From: an uncultured Clostridia bacterium
GTDB taxonomy: Bacteria; Bacillota; Clostridia; Christensenellales; Aristaeellaceae
Assembly (NCBI GenBank): GCA_934630705.1
Contig: CAKTWP010000003.1
Span: 1-64,000, forward strand
Length of the DNA stretch: 64,000 bases
Direction of reading: 5' to 3'
Shown here: one piece after another, positions 1-6,954 of the stretch
Position numbering within the stretch: position 1 is the stretch's first letter
Layout: each line of letters begins with the position of its first letter
Position numbers and translations under genes: made by a program
The notes under the pieces: model-generated
The model's input: the letters and a program-made list of their open reading frames with translations, nothing else
Told to the model about the DNA's origin: nothing
Database searches by the model: none

Positions 1-2
1 TT

Positions 3-146
3 TTATCTTCTTTGACTTCAATAATTCTCATCAATCGCACCACTAAATTCAAAGTTTCTGTTCCTTACAAATTCCGAGTTGTCGGGCTGAAAAGCCCAGT
101 ACCAATATACCATGGTTTGTCCAAAAATACCATAACGAAAGAATGA
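3..146 (+). CDS. possible C-terminal end of an upstream gene (partial)
   Basis: One forward frame stays open from base 3 to a TGA at 144-146, seven bases before the portal start, the tight spacing expected of a phage late operon. The 47 residues are rich in Lys, Ile, Val and Tyr and I do not recognise them. The DNA is visibly more AT-rich than the portal gene, and a terminase C-terminus would be expected here. The short length allows the frame to be open by chance, so this is only a candidate. A short hairpin with a GAAA loop lies inside at about 91-104. Confidence 0.2.
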   Translation, partial: LSSLTSIILINRTTKFKVSVPYKFRVVGLKSPVPIYHGLSKNTITKE

Positions 147-153
147 ACTCCGC

Positions 154-1407
154 ATGAAAAATCCCTTCACCGCCTTGTTCCGTGCGCGGGACAAGCCCCG
201 CGACAGCGTCAGTGCCGCTCCGGTGTTCTACTTCGGCACCAGCGGCGCGGGCAAATCCGTCACCGCCCAGACAGCCATTCAGCTTTCCACGGTGTATGCC
301 TGTGTCCGGGTAATCTCGGAAACGGTGGCCAGTCTGCCGCTGGGTGTGTATGAGGCGACGAACGACGGCAACCTGAAAGCCGGAGACCATCCACTGTACC
401 GCCTGCTCCACGATGAACCGAATGCGGAAATGACCTCCTTCGTTTTCAGGGAAGTCATGCTGGCGCATCTTCTTCTCTACGGAAACAGCTACAGCCAGAT
501 CATCCGCAGCGGAAAGAATACGGTGGTCGGCCTATATCCGCTGCTCCCGGATCACATGGATGTGGATCGGGACAGCAAGGGCAACCTGACGTACACCTAT
601 ACCACCAGCGACGGCAAGACCGTGGTGATCAAGCCGCAGGACATCCTGCACATTCCTGGTCTGGGCTTTGACGGCATCATCGGCTACAGTCCCATCGCGC
701 TGGAGAAAAACGCCATCGGCCTCGGCATCGCGTCCGAAGAATATGGCAGCAAGTTCTTCTCCAACGGTGCCCGGCCATCCGGTATCCTGACGCACCCGAA
801 CACGGTGAAGAATCCGAAGGCCGTCCGGGAAAGTTGGAACTCAGCCTATGGCGGCTCTTCCAATTCCAACCGTGTGGCGATCCTTGAAGAGGGCATGACC
901 TTCACGCCCCTGAGCATCCCGAATAACGAGGCACAGTTCCTCGAAACGCGGAAGTTCCAGGTGGATGAGATCTGCCGCATCTTCCGGGTGCCGCCTCATC
1001 TGGTTGGCAACCTTGAGCACGCTACTTTCTCGAACATCGAGCACCAGAGCATCGACTTTGCCGTGCACACCATCCGGCCCTGGCTCGTCCGAATTGAACA
1101 GTCCATGAACCGCGCTCTCTTCACCGATCAGGAGAAGGGGCGCTTTTATGTGCAGTTCAACATCGACGGCCTGATGCGCGGCGACTACAAGTCCCGCATG
1201 GAGGGCTATGCCATTGCTCGCCAGAACGGCTGGATGAGCGCCAACGATATCCGGGCGTTGGAGAACCAGAACCCGATCCCGAAGGAAGAAGGCGGCGACG
1301 CCTATCTGGTCAACGGCAACATGATCCCTATTACAACTGCCATGAAGGCGCAGACCCCGGCTGAACCGACGCAGACAGCCGAGCAGCGCTCCCGTGAAAG
1401 GAAGTGA
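154..1407 (+). CDS. phage portal protein, HK97 family
   Basis: The 417-residue protein forms the dodecameric ring at one capsid vertex through which DNA enters and leaves. The N-terminal third has the typical portal stretch QLSTVYACVRVISETVASLP followed by LYRLLHDEPN, and the middle carries FRVPPHLVG, all hallmarks of the HK97-type portal family at normal length. The Gln/Pro/Thr-rich C-terminal tail is usual. The stop sits next to the protease start, so head genes are co-translated. The ribosome-binding site is weak (AACGAAAG about 14 bases upstream). The gene normally upstream, large terminase, is not in the window. Confidence 0.93.
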   Translation: MKNPFTALFRARDKPRDSVSAAPVFYFGTSGAGKSVTAQTAIQLSTVYACVRVISETVASLPLGVYEATNDGNLKAGDHPLYRLLHDEPNAEMTSFVFREVMLAHLLLYGNSYSQIIRSGKNTVVGLYPLLPDHMDVDRDSKGNLTYTYTTSDGKTVVIKPQDILHIPGLGFDGIIGYSPIALEKNAIGLGIASEEYGSKFFSNGARPSGILTHPNTVKNPKAVRESWNSAYGGSSNSNRVAILEEGMTFTPLSIPNNEAQFLETRKFQVDEICRIFRVPPHLVGNLEHATFSNIEHQSIDFAVHTIRPWLVRIEQSMNRALFTDQEKGRFYVQFNIDGLMRGDYKSRMEGYAIARQNGWMSANDIRALENQNPIPKEEGGDAYLVNGNMIPITTAMKAQTPAEPTQTAEQRSRERK

Positions 1408-1412
1408 TCCCC

Positions 1413-2138
1413 ATGCGTCATTTCTGGAACTGGGTCAAAAACGATGATGAGACCCGCACCCTTTATCTGGAAGGCGTGATCGCTGAGGAGAGCTGGTTTG
1501 CGGACGACGTGACCCCGGCCATGTTCAAGGAGGAGCTTTTCGCAGGCAGCGGGCCGATCACCCTGCACATCAATTCTCCCGGCGGCGACTGCATCGCGGC
1601 CAGCCAGATCTACACCATGCTCATGGATTATTCCCATGACGTGACGGTGCAGATCGATGGCATGGCGGCCAGCGCAGCCAGCGTCATCGCCATGGCGGGC
1701 ACACGGGTGACCATGAGCCCCACCAGCATGATGATGATCCACAATCCCTTCACCATCGCCCAGGGCGATTCGGCTGAAATGCAGAAGGTCATTCAGCTGC
1801 TGGATGAGGTGAAGGAATCCATCATCAACGCCTACCAGATTAAAACCGGTCAGTCCCGTATCCGCCTGAGCCATCTCATGGACAGCGAAACGTGGATGAA
1901 CGCCTGGAAAGCCAAAGAGCTCGGTTTTTGTGATGAAGTGCTGTATGCCGAAGGGCAGTCGGAGCCTGACATGAAGGTGTTGGGCTTTTCTTTTGCCCGG
2001 AAAACGGCTGCGGCCTGCCTCATGAACCGGGTGCTGGCTTCCGTACCCCAGCCGGAGACGGAAAAGGCTCCGGCAGACGACAACAAAGTCAACGCGGCGG
2101 GCTATGAAGAAAAGCTGCTGCGGATGAAGTATGTATGA
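1413..2138 (+). CDS. ClpP-like phage head maturation protease
   Basis: A serine protease of the ClpP/crotonase fold that processes the capsid precursor during prohead maturation. The motif INSPGGD forms the oxyanion strand, the nucleophile is Ser87 in DGMAASAAS, and His110 sits in MMIHNP, in the ClpP arrangement. A GTG nine bases upstream is in frame, but AGGAAG at 1399-1404 is spaced correctly only for the ATG at 1413. It lies between portal and capsid genes, the normal position, and ends just upstream of the capsid RBS. Confidence 0.92.
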   Translation: MRHFWNWVKNDDETRTLYLEGVIAEESWFADDVTPAMFKEELFAGSGPITLHINSPGGDCIAASQIYTMLMDYSHDVTVQIDGMAASAASVIAMAGTRVTMSPTSMMMIHNPFTIAQGDSAEMQKVIQLLDEVKESIINAYQIKTGQSRIRLSHLMDSETWMNAWKAKELGFCDEVLYAEGQSEPDMKVLGFSFARKTAAACLMNRVLASVPQPETEKAPADDNKVNAAGYEEKLLRMKYV

Positions 2139-2152
2139 GGAGGTTGGTCATT

Positions 2153-3361
2153 ATGGCTGAAATCATGAATCTGCGCGAAAAGCGCGTACAGACCTGGAAC
2201 GCCGCCAAGGCATTCCTCGAAAGTCATCGCGGCAACGACGGCATGCTGTCTGCCGAGGACGATGCCATCTATAACAAGATGGTGGACGACATGGATCGCA
2301 TGGGCAAGGAAATCGCCCGGCTGGAAAAGTTGGAAGCGCTGGATGTGGAAATGTCCCGCGCCACCAGTAAGCCGCTGTCTTCCGCGCCTGTCACCCGGCT
2401 GGACGAGGAACCTGTCAGCAAGACCGGACGCGGCACCAAGGACTACAACACCAGCTTCTGGAAGGTCATGCGGAACAAGTCCGTTCCCCATGAAGTGCTG
2501 AATGCCCTGCATGTCGGCACCGACACCGAGGGCGGCTATCTCGTCCCTGACGAGTACGAGCGCACTCTGATCGAGGCGCTGGAAGAGCAGAACATCTTCC
2601 GTCAGCTGGCCCATGTGATCCACACTTCTTCCGGCGAACGGAAAATCCCCGTGGTCGCGTCCAAGGGCACCGCAAGCTGGATTGATGAGGAAGCTGCCTA
2701 TCCTGAGAGCGATGACACCTTCGGTCAGGTTTCCATCGGCGCGTACAAGCTGGCGACCATGATCAAGGTATCTGAGGAGCTCCTGAACGACTCCGTTTTC
2801 GATGTTCCCAGCTACATTGCCCGTGAGTTTGCCCGCCGTATCGGCGCTGCCGAAGAGGAAGCCTTCTTCACTGGCAATGGCACCGGGCGTCCCTTGGGCA
2901 TCCTGGCCGCGACTGGCGGCGCGGAAACCGGAGCGACTGCTGCGGCTGCGGACAAGATCACCTTTGACGAGGTGATGGATCTGTTCTACAGCCTGCGCAC
3001 TCCGTACCGCCGGAATGCTGTGTTCATCATGAACGACGCGACCGTGAAGGCCCTGCGGAAGCTCAAGACCACTGGCGGCGGCGACTATATCTGGCAGCCC
3101 TCTGTGACCGCCGGAACCCCCGACACCATCCTGAACCGTCCGGTCTACACCTCCGGTTTCATGCCCACGCTGGCGGCTGGTGCCAAGACCGTCCTGTTCG
3201 GCGACCTGAACTACTACTGGGTGGCTGACCGCGAGGGCCGCAGCTTCAAGCGCCTGAACGAGCTCTACGCTCCCACGGGCCAGGTCGGCTTCCTGGCGTC
3301 CCAGCGTGTGGACGGCAAGCTGATCCTGCCTGAAGCCGTGAAGGTGCTGCAGCAGGCGTAA
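2153..3361 (+). CDS. major capsid protein, HK97 fold
   Basis: Main shell protein, 402 residues. The first 90 or so residues form a charged helical scaffold-like delta region, followed by the typical capsid segment around TDTEGGYLVPDEYERTLIEAL and later GRPLGIL and TLLFGDL-like strands. The upstream protease probably removes the delta region after assembly (family knowledge). The start is the ATG at 2153 after a strong GAGGAGG at 2137-2143; an in-frame start 18 bases earlier lacks an RBS. A hairpin directly after the stop probably tunes expression of this abundant protein relative to the genes downstream. Confidence 0.95.
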   Translation: MAEIMNLREKRVQTWNAAKAFLESHRGNDGMLSAEDDAIYNKMVDDMDRMGKEIARLEKLEALDVEMSRATSKPLSSAPVTRLDEEPVSKTGRGTKDYNTSFWKVMRNKSVPHEVLNALHVGTDTEGGYLVPDEYERTLIEALEEQNIFRQLAHVIHTSSGERKIPVVASKGTASWIDEEAAYPESDDTFGQVSIGAYKLATMIKVSEELLNDSVFDVPSYIAREFARRIGAAEEEAFFTGNGTGRPLGILAATGGAETGATAAAADKITFDEVMDLFYSLRTPYRRNAVFIMNDATVKALRKLKTTGGGDYIWQPSVTAGTPDTILNRPVYTSGFMPTLAAGAKTVLFGDLNYYWVADREGRSFKRLNELYAPTGQVGFLASQRVDGKLILPEAVKVLQQA

Positions 3362-3367
3362 CGACCA

Positions 3368-3397
3368 GGGAGCCATCCATCGCGGGTGGCTCCCTTT
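3368..3397 (+). terminator. post-capsid hairpin (attenuator/terminator)
   Basis: GGGAGCCA at 3368-3375 pairs with TGGCTCCC at 3387-3394, and inner pairs extend the stem to about 11 bp around a 5-base loop. A short T-run follows. Partial terminators after the capsid gene are common in phages. The next gene starts only 20 bases later, so readthrough is required. Confidence 0.6.
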
Positions 3398-3417
3398 CCA
3401 GAAGGAAGTGAAAACAG

Positions 3418-3675
3418 ATGAGCAATACCAAAAACTACTTTGCCCACGGCGGCAATGAACTGGTGATCGGCGGGAAGCTGACCTTTCTGCCCGGCGCGAC
3501 CGTGGAAGGCGGTGAAGGGCTGTTCGATCTGCCTGCCGGAAGCCCGGTCACTGCACTGCCTTTTCTGGCTGACAGCGAGGCGACCACCGTAGCTGGCCTG
3601 CGGGAGGATTACAACCGCCTGCTTGCTGCGCTGCGCACTGCCGGACTGATGGCTCAGGAGGCAGGTGATCCCTGA
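3418..3675 (+). CDS. head fibre-like small protein
   Basis: An 85-residue protein directly after the capsid gene. It starts with a polar segment (NYFAHGGNELVIGGKL), then a beta-prone Gly-rich part, and ends with the helix EATTVAGLREDYNRLLAALR. This composition and position match the small phage head-fibre family (Phage_fiber_2-like) often found between capsid and connector genes in Clostridia prophages. It may decorate the capsid. It overlaps the next gene by one base. The assignment rests on context and general resemblance. Confidence 0.55.
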   Translation: MSNTKNYFAHGGNELVIGGKLTFLPGATVEGGEGLFDLPAGSPVTALPFLADSEATTVAGLREDYNRLLAALRTAGLMAQEAGDP

Positions 3676-3986
3676 TGATCGTCACCGTCGATGAGGTCAA
3701 AACCCATCTGCGCATCCAGCACGATGAGGAGGACGACTACATCGAAAGCCTGATCAAGCAGGCGCAGACCGCCGCCGAGGATTACTGCCGGGTACAGTTT
3801 GAACCGGAGCCGGATGAGGAGGGCAACGTCCCTGATGTGCCGGAACCCGTCCGTCTGGCGGTCATCCTCATGACCAGCTTCTACTATGAAAACCGGGACA
3901 TCCCGGACATGACCACCTATAAGGCAACCCGGATGGCCATTGACAGTCTGCTGTATCCGTACCGCGATCCAGAGAAGATGTTCTGA
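3675..3986 (+). CDS. head-tail connector, gp6-like
   Basis: A 103-residue protein of the phage gp6 connector family, which sits under the portal and extends the DNA channel. The opening MIVTVDEVKTHLRIQHDEEDD followed by the helix IESLIKQAQTAAEDYC is the family signature. The C-terminal part has the conserved VRLAVILMTSFYYENR helix. Start and previous stop overlap, so it is translationally coupled within the head-completion operon. Confidence 0.88.
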   Translation: MIVTVDEVKTHLRIQHDEEDDYIESLIKQAQTAAEDYCRVQFEPEPDEEGNVPDVPEPVRLAVILMTSFYYENRDIPDMTTYKATRMAIDSLLYPYRDPEKMF

Positions 3987-4000
3987 GGAGGCGATGACCT

Positions 4001-4360
4001 GTGCGCGGTTACAAAAACTTCGACAGCGATCCGCATCCCGGAGACCTGCGGCACATGATCGAGATCGGATACACCGAGAACCAGATCAATGAAAACGGTT
4101 ATCCGGAACCAACGGATGTGGTGGTATGCCGCGTATGGGCCGCTGTGACGGACGCCGGGAACCAGAACTACCGCAGCGCCGATGTCATGAACACCGAGGC
4201 CGTCATCAATTTCACCATCCGGTACCGGGAGGATATCAAGCCCGGCATGTGGGTGCGCTTTCAGGGAGATAAATGGAACATCTCCACTCTGGGCGAGTAC
4301 AGCTTCAAACGCACCTATCTGGGCCTGAAGGCTTCCATCGCCAAGGGGGTAAGCGGATGA
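4001..4360 (+). CDS. head-tail adaptor / head closure protein (SPP1 gp16-like)
   Basis: A 119-residue beta-barrel type head-closure protein that would stop DNA leaking after packaging. Family features are the start region PGDLRHMIEI, the tryptophan in VCRVWAAVTD, and the C-terminal FQGDKWNISTLGEY. Translation starts at GTG 4001 after GAGGAGG at 3985-3992. The stop overlaps the next ATG in an ATGA arrangement. Confidence 0.87.
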   Translation: MRGYKNFDSDPHPGDLRHMIEIGYTENQINENGYPEPTDVVVCRVWAAVTDAGNQNYRSADVMNTEAVINFTIRYREDIKPGMWVRFQGDKWNISTLGEYSFKRTYLGLKASIAKGVSG

Positions 4361-4722
4361 AGCAGGTCAATGCGGCGCTCAAGGATATCGGCATTCCGGT
4401 TTACGCAGGCGTCTGGCGGGCCACTTCGCCCAATCAGAATCCGCCCGTGCAGTATTGCGTCTATTCCACGACCACCACGGAAGCCAGCCATCACGACGAT
4501 CATGTGACCAGCTTTCGCACCTATGTGTACCTGAACCTGTGGAGTGACATCGATCCGACCGATATGGCGGATACGATCCGGCAGGCCATGTACGCCTACG
4601 GCTTCTTCATGGTGGAGGAATCCGACAAGGGCTACAACCAGCCAGCCTACGATACGGCCACCCGGCAGTACACGGTGCAGTGGACATGGTGCTGGAGGGA
4701 GGATGTGGACTATGGCAATTGA
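4357..4722 (+). CDS. tail completion / tail terminator-like protein
   Basis: A 121-residue protein, MKQVNAALKDIGIPVYAG and onward, with alternating beta strands and a tryptophan-rich C-terminus. Size, beta content and place between the head-closure and gp10-like genes fit the tail-completion protein (SPP1 gp17 / DUF3168-like class) that caps the tail at the head interface. An upstream in-frame ATG at 4273 lies inside the previous gene and was rejected. The family name is inferred mainly from synteny. Confidence 0.6.
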   Translation: MKQVNAALKDIGIPVYAGVWRATSPNQNPPVQYCVYSTTTTEASHHDDHVTSFRTYVYLNLWSDIDPTDMADTIRQAMYAYGFFMVEESDKGYNQPAYDTATRQYTVQWTWCWREDVDYGN

Positions 4723-5122
4723 ACTGAGGGGCTTTGATGATCTCCAGAATGACATGGTCAACATGGCCTACGCGCTGGATCAGGGGCCGGGCGTGAGCCG
4801 TGCCCTGAAGGCAGGCGCTGTGCCCATCGAGGAGCAGATGCTCCACAATGCCAGCACCGACCCGAAGATCATCACGGATGCCCTGCACTCGTCCATCCAT
4901 ACGGGCAAGGTCAAGCAAAAGCGCGGAGGCGGAAAGCAGGTCACCATCGGTGTCCATCACTCCGAGAACGGCGCGTACTACGCCAATCCTGTGGAGTTTG
5001 GGCACGGCGGGCCTGCTCCGGCCCCCGCGCATCCTTTTGTGCGCCCTGCCTTTGACGCCCGGGCCGATGAGGCCTTTTCCGAAATCAAGCGCGTCCTGCG
5101 GGACGAGCTCAAGAACCGATGA
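4712..5122 (+). CDS. HK97 gp10-like neck/tail protein
   Basis: A 136-residue protein with the gp10 hallmarks: N-terminal helix MAIELRGFDDLQNDM, Ala/Lys-rich helix VSRALKAGAVPIEEQM, and a C-terminal EFGHGGPAPAPAHPFVRPAF segment followed by an amphipathic helix. The family acts in tail completion and head-tail joining. The ATG at 4712 follows GGAGGGAGG at 4694-4702 and overlaps the previous gene by 11 bases; a longer frame starting at 4544 has no RBS. Confidence 0.85.
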   Translation: MAIELRGFDDLQNDMVNMAYALDQGPGVSRALKAGAVPIEEQMLHNASTDPKIITDALHSSIHTGKVKQKRGGGKQVTIGVHHSENGAYYANPVEFGHGGPAPAPAHPFVRPAFDARADEAFSEIKRVLRDELKNR

Positions 5123-5139
5123 ATTGGAGGTAAATCATT

Positions 5140-5754
5140 ATGGCTAATACTCCTGCGGCTTCTCCGACTGTTTCTTCTACGGTCGGCCTGAAGAACATGG
5201 TGATCGCCCCGCTGACGGTCGACACCGAGGAAACCCTGACCTATGGCGATCTGCAGCTGGTGGCTGGCGCGATTGAAGCCAGCATCACCCCTGAGAACGC
5301 CGACCCGGACATCCAGTACGCCGACGACATCGAATTCGATGTTCTGTATCCCGATCCTGAGCTCACCTTCACCACAAAGATGGCGGACATTCCGCTGGCC
5401 ATCCAGGAGAAGATCTTCGGCAACCAGATCGATGACAACGGCGTCCTGATCCGTTCTTCCACGGACAAGCCTCCGTACTTCGCCGTGGGCTTCAAGAGCG
5501 AAAAGTCCAACCACAAGTTCCGCTATGTGTGGCTATACAAGGTACGGGCAAAGCCCCTGACCGAGAACTACGCCACCAAGGAAGGCACCACCATCACCCG
5601 CCAGACGGGCGACGTGGAATGGACTGCCATCAAGCGCACCAATGACGGGTGCTACCAGGCGGTCGCCGACGAGGGCGAGAACGGCTTCACGGCTGAGAAG
5701 GGCGAAACCTTCCTGCAGTCCGTGTACACGCCCGTAATCACGCCCGCACCCTGA
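5140..5754 (+). CDS. major tail tube protein, phi13 family
   Basis: A 204-residue tail tube subunit that polymerises into the inner tube of the siphovirus tail. The start TVGLKNMVIAPLT and the later YAVGFKS-like and YVWLYKVRAKPLTENYATKEG segments are typical of phi13-type major tail proteins. RBS TTGGAGG lies at 5124-5130. A hairpin follows the stop. Confidence 0.9.
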   Translation: MANTPAASPTVSSTVGLKNMVIAPLTVDTEETLTYGDLQLVAGAIEASITPENADPDIQYADDIEFDVLYPDPELTFTTKMADIPLAIQEKIFGNQIDDNGVLIRSSTDKPPYFAVGFKSEKSNHKFRYVWLYKVRAKPLTENYATKEGTTITRQTGDVEWTAIKRTNDGCYQAVADEGENGFTAEKGETFLQSVYTPVITPAP

Positions 5755-5764
5755 GACTAACCCC

Positions 5765-5803
5765 GCTGCCGCATGGCCGTGACGCTGTACGGCAGCTACT
5801 TTT
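5765..5803 (+). terminator. hairpin after tail tube gene
   Basis: GCTGCCG at 5765-5771 pairs with CGGCAGC at 5790-5796, followed by TACTTTT. The stem is short and the loop long (18 nt), so it may only attenuate expression between the abundant tube protein and the chaperone. Confidence 0.45.
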
Positions 5804-5823
5804 GAAGTTTTGGAGGTATGAAT

Positions 5824-6048
5824 ATGATCACCTGTACGCTCGGTGAAAAGAAATTCACGCCGGATGAGGTCTACGACAACTATCCTGCCGACCGCCTGAT
5901 GCATGACATCGCGCTGGCACTGATGGCCACCCAGACCCAGACCACGGAGGTGCTGGACACTTTCCCTACGATTCCGGCGGTGCAGGAAGCGGAGCAGATT
6001 CTGGCGGAGGCGGAGAATCCGGAAGTGACGATTCCGCAGGAAGCCTGA
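5824..6048 (+). CDS. tail assembly chaperone, short form (gpG-like)
   Basis: A 74-residue acidic protein, MITCTLGEKKFTPDEVYDNYP, with a helical middle (ALALMATQTQTTEVL) and a low-complexity Glu/Ala C-terminus. In siphoviruses a short chaperone and a frameshifted longer form coat the tape measure protein before tube assembly. The ATG at 5818 touches the RBS (TGGAGG 5811-5816), so the ATG at 5824 is the likely start. A second frame continues the protein after the stop. Confidence 0.8.
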   Translation: MITCTLGEKKFTPDEVYDNYPADRLMHDIALALMATQTQTTEVLDTFPTIPAVQEAEQILAEAENPEVTIPQEA

Positions 6049-6209
6049 CGCTGCCGGAATATGTGTACGCCACCTACAACGAACTGATGAAGAACGGCTG
6101 GCGCATGAAGGAAATTGACGAGATGGACATGCTGGGCTTTCTGCGCCTGCGGGCATGGGACGCCCGGCAGGAGCAGGAAAAGAAGAAACCCCAGCAGCGC
6201 TTCATTGAT
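6049..6209 (+). CDS. tail assembly chaperone extension (gpGT-like, made by frameshift)
   Basis: The frame one base back from gpG (-1) is open through the end of gpG and encodes LPEYVYATYNELMKNGW and MDMLGFLRLRAWDARQ, the typical T-part of a gpGT fusion, so a -1 programmed shift near the gpG end is expected. I see no clean slippery heptamer. This frame stops at 6207-6209, but the next frame, entered by skipping one base in the A-rich run 6178-6189, encodes RFIDEVWPGV up to a TAA at 6235-6237. That resembles the usual FID-type C-terminus of these proteins. Either a one-base insertion has clipped the end or a second shift occurs. Confidence 0.65.
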
Positions 6210-6244
6210 GAAGTCTGGCCGGGGGTGAAGCCATAATGATTTAT

Positions 6245-6871
6245 TTACCCACGTGTGATTATATGCCATATCACAGGGTCAACAAATCCACAGGATGCGT
6301 ATAGCAAGAGTGGCTGTTCAGGGTTTTGCATTCTTCCAGAAACCGTCACAAAAGAAGCTCCTTTTGTTTTCATCCGACGGAGCAACTCGCATACGACAAA
6401 TCGCCCTATCCCATTACGCCGATACATGGGGGAAACCTGAATCCACTCCAGAATTCCTTCGCCAATACGCTGGTCGTATTCCGCAATCCCTGAAGCCACA
6501 ATCATATGATTGCTCGGTTCTCTGATAGCAATCCACAAATCTGGATCATAAACCGGGTGCTTCATATAGCTTTGCAGTTCATTACTTGTGATACCTGTAT
6601 CCCGATAGCATTCGCAAATGTGATCCGAATACTCGTTCACAGAAGCTGCACTTATTGTGAATTCAACCGGGAGACAGCAATCAGTAATTCTCCCGAGGTT
6701 GTGAATCGTTTTGAAATAAGGATCATCATTGCCACGAAGTTGAACAGAAGAAAACAAATCGTCACGGATAACCGACATATGTTCTGGAATCGTGATGGTT
6801 TCAGTCTTCCACCACGGCAGTGATGACGCTGCGCACGGATTGAACAAATACTCCGCTTCTGTCATCGTCAT
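6245..6871 (-). CDS. GNAT-family N-acetyltransferase (prophage cargo gene)
   Basis: About 208 residues on the strand opposite to the tail operon. The GNAT core lies in the C-terminal half: LEWIQVSPMYRRNGIG is beta-4 plus the acetyl-CoA loop (R/Q-x-x-G-x-G/A type), followed by a helix and ASCGFVDPVIWH. The N-terminal half resembles acceptor-binding regions of GNATs of unknown substrate. The frame extends to 6934, but a consensus promoter -10 overlaps the ATG at 6907, so I place the start at ATG 6871 (or 6865) behind GGGGG. It is AT-richer than its neighbours and splits the chaperone from the tape measure gene, so it looks like a recently acquired moron. The substrate is unknown. Confidence 0.85.
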   Translation of the reverse strand: MTMTEAEYLFNPCAASSLPWWKTETITIPEHMSVIRDDLFSSVQLRGNDDPYFKTIHNLGRITDCCLPVEFTISAASVNEYSDHICECYRDTGITSNELQSYMKHPVYDPDLWIAIREPSNHMIVASGIAEYDQRIGEGILEWIQVSPMYRRNGIGRFVVCELLRRMKTKGASFVTVSGRMQNPEQPLLLYASCGFVDPVIWHIITRG

Positions 6872-6901
6872 CAAGCCCCCATTCCATACCGTAATTTCTA
6901 T

Positions 6902-6935
6902 GGTCATTATATCCCAGAACCCCTTATCTCGCAAG
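6902..6935 (-). promoter_or_regulatory. promoter of the GNAT cargo gene
   Basis: Read on the minus strand, TTGCGA is followed after 17 bases (GATAAGGGG and onward) by a perfect TATAAT. The -10 overlaps the first possible ATG, so transcription would start downstream of it and translation begin at 6871 or 6865. A private promoter inside the late operon is typical of genes expressed from the resident prophage. Confidence 0.75.
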
Positions 6936-6954
6936 AAAAAGAAGGTGAAATCTC

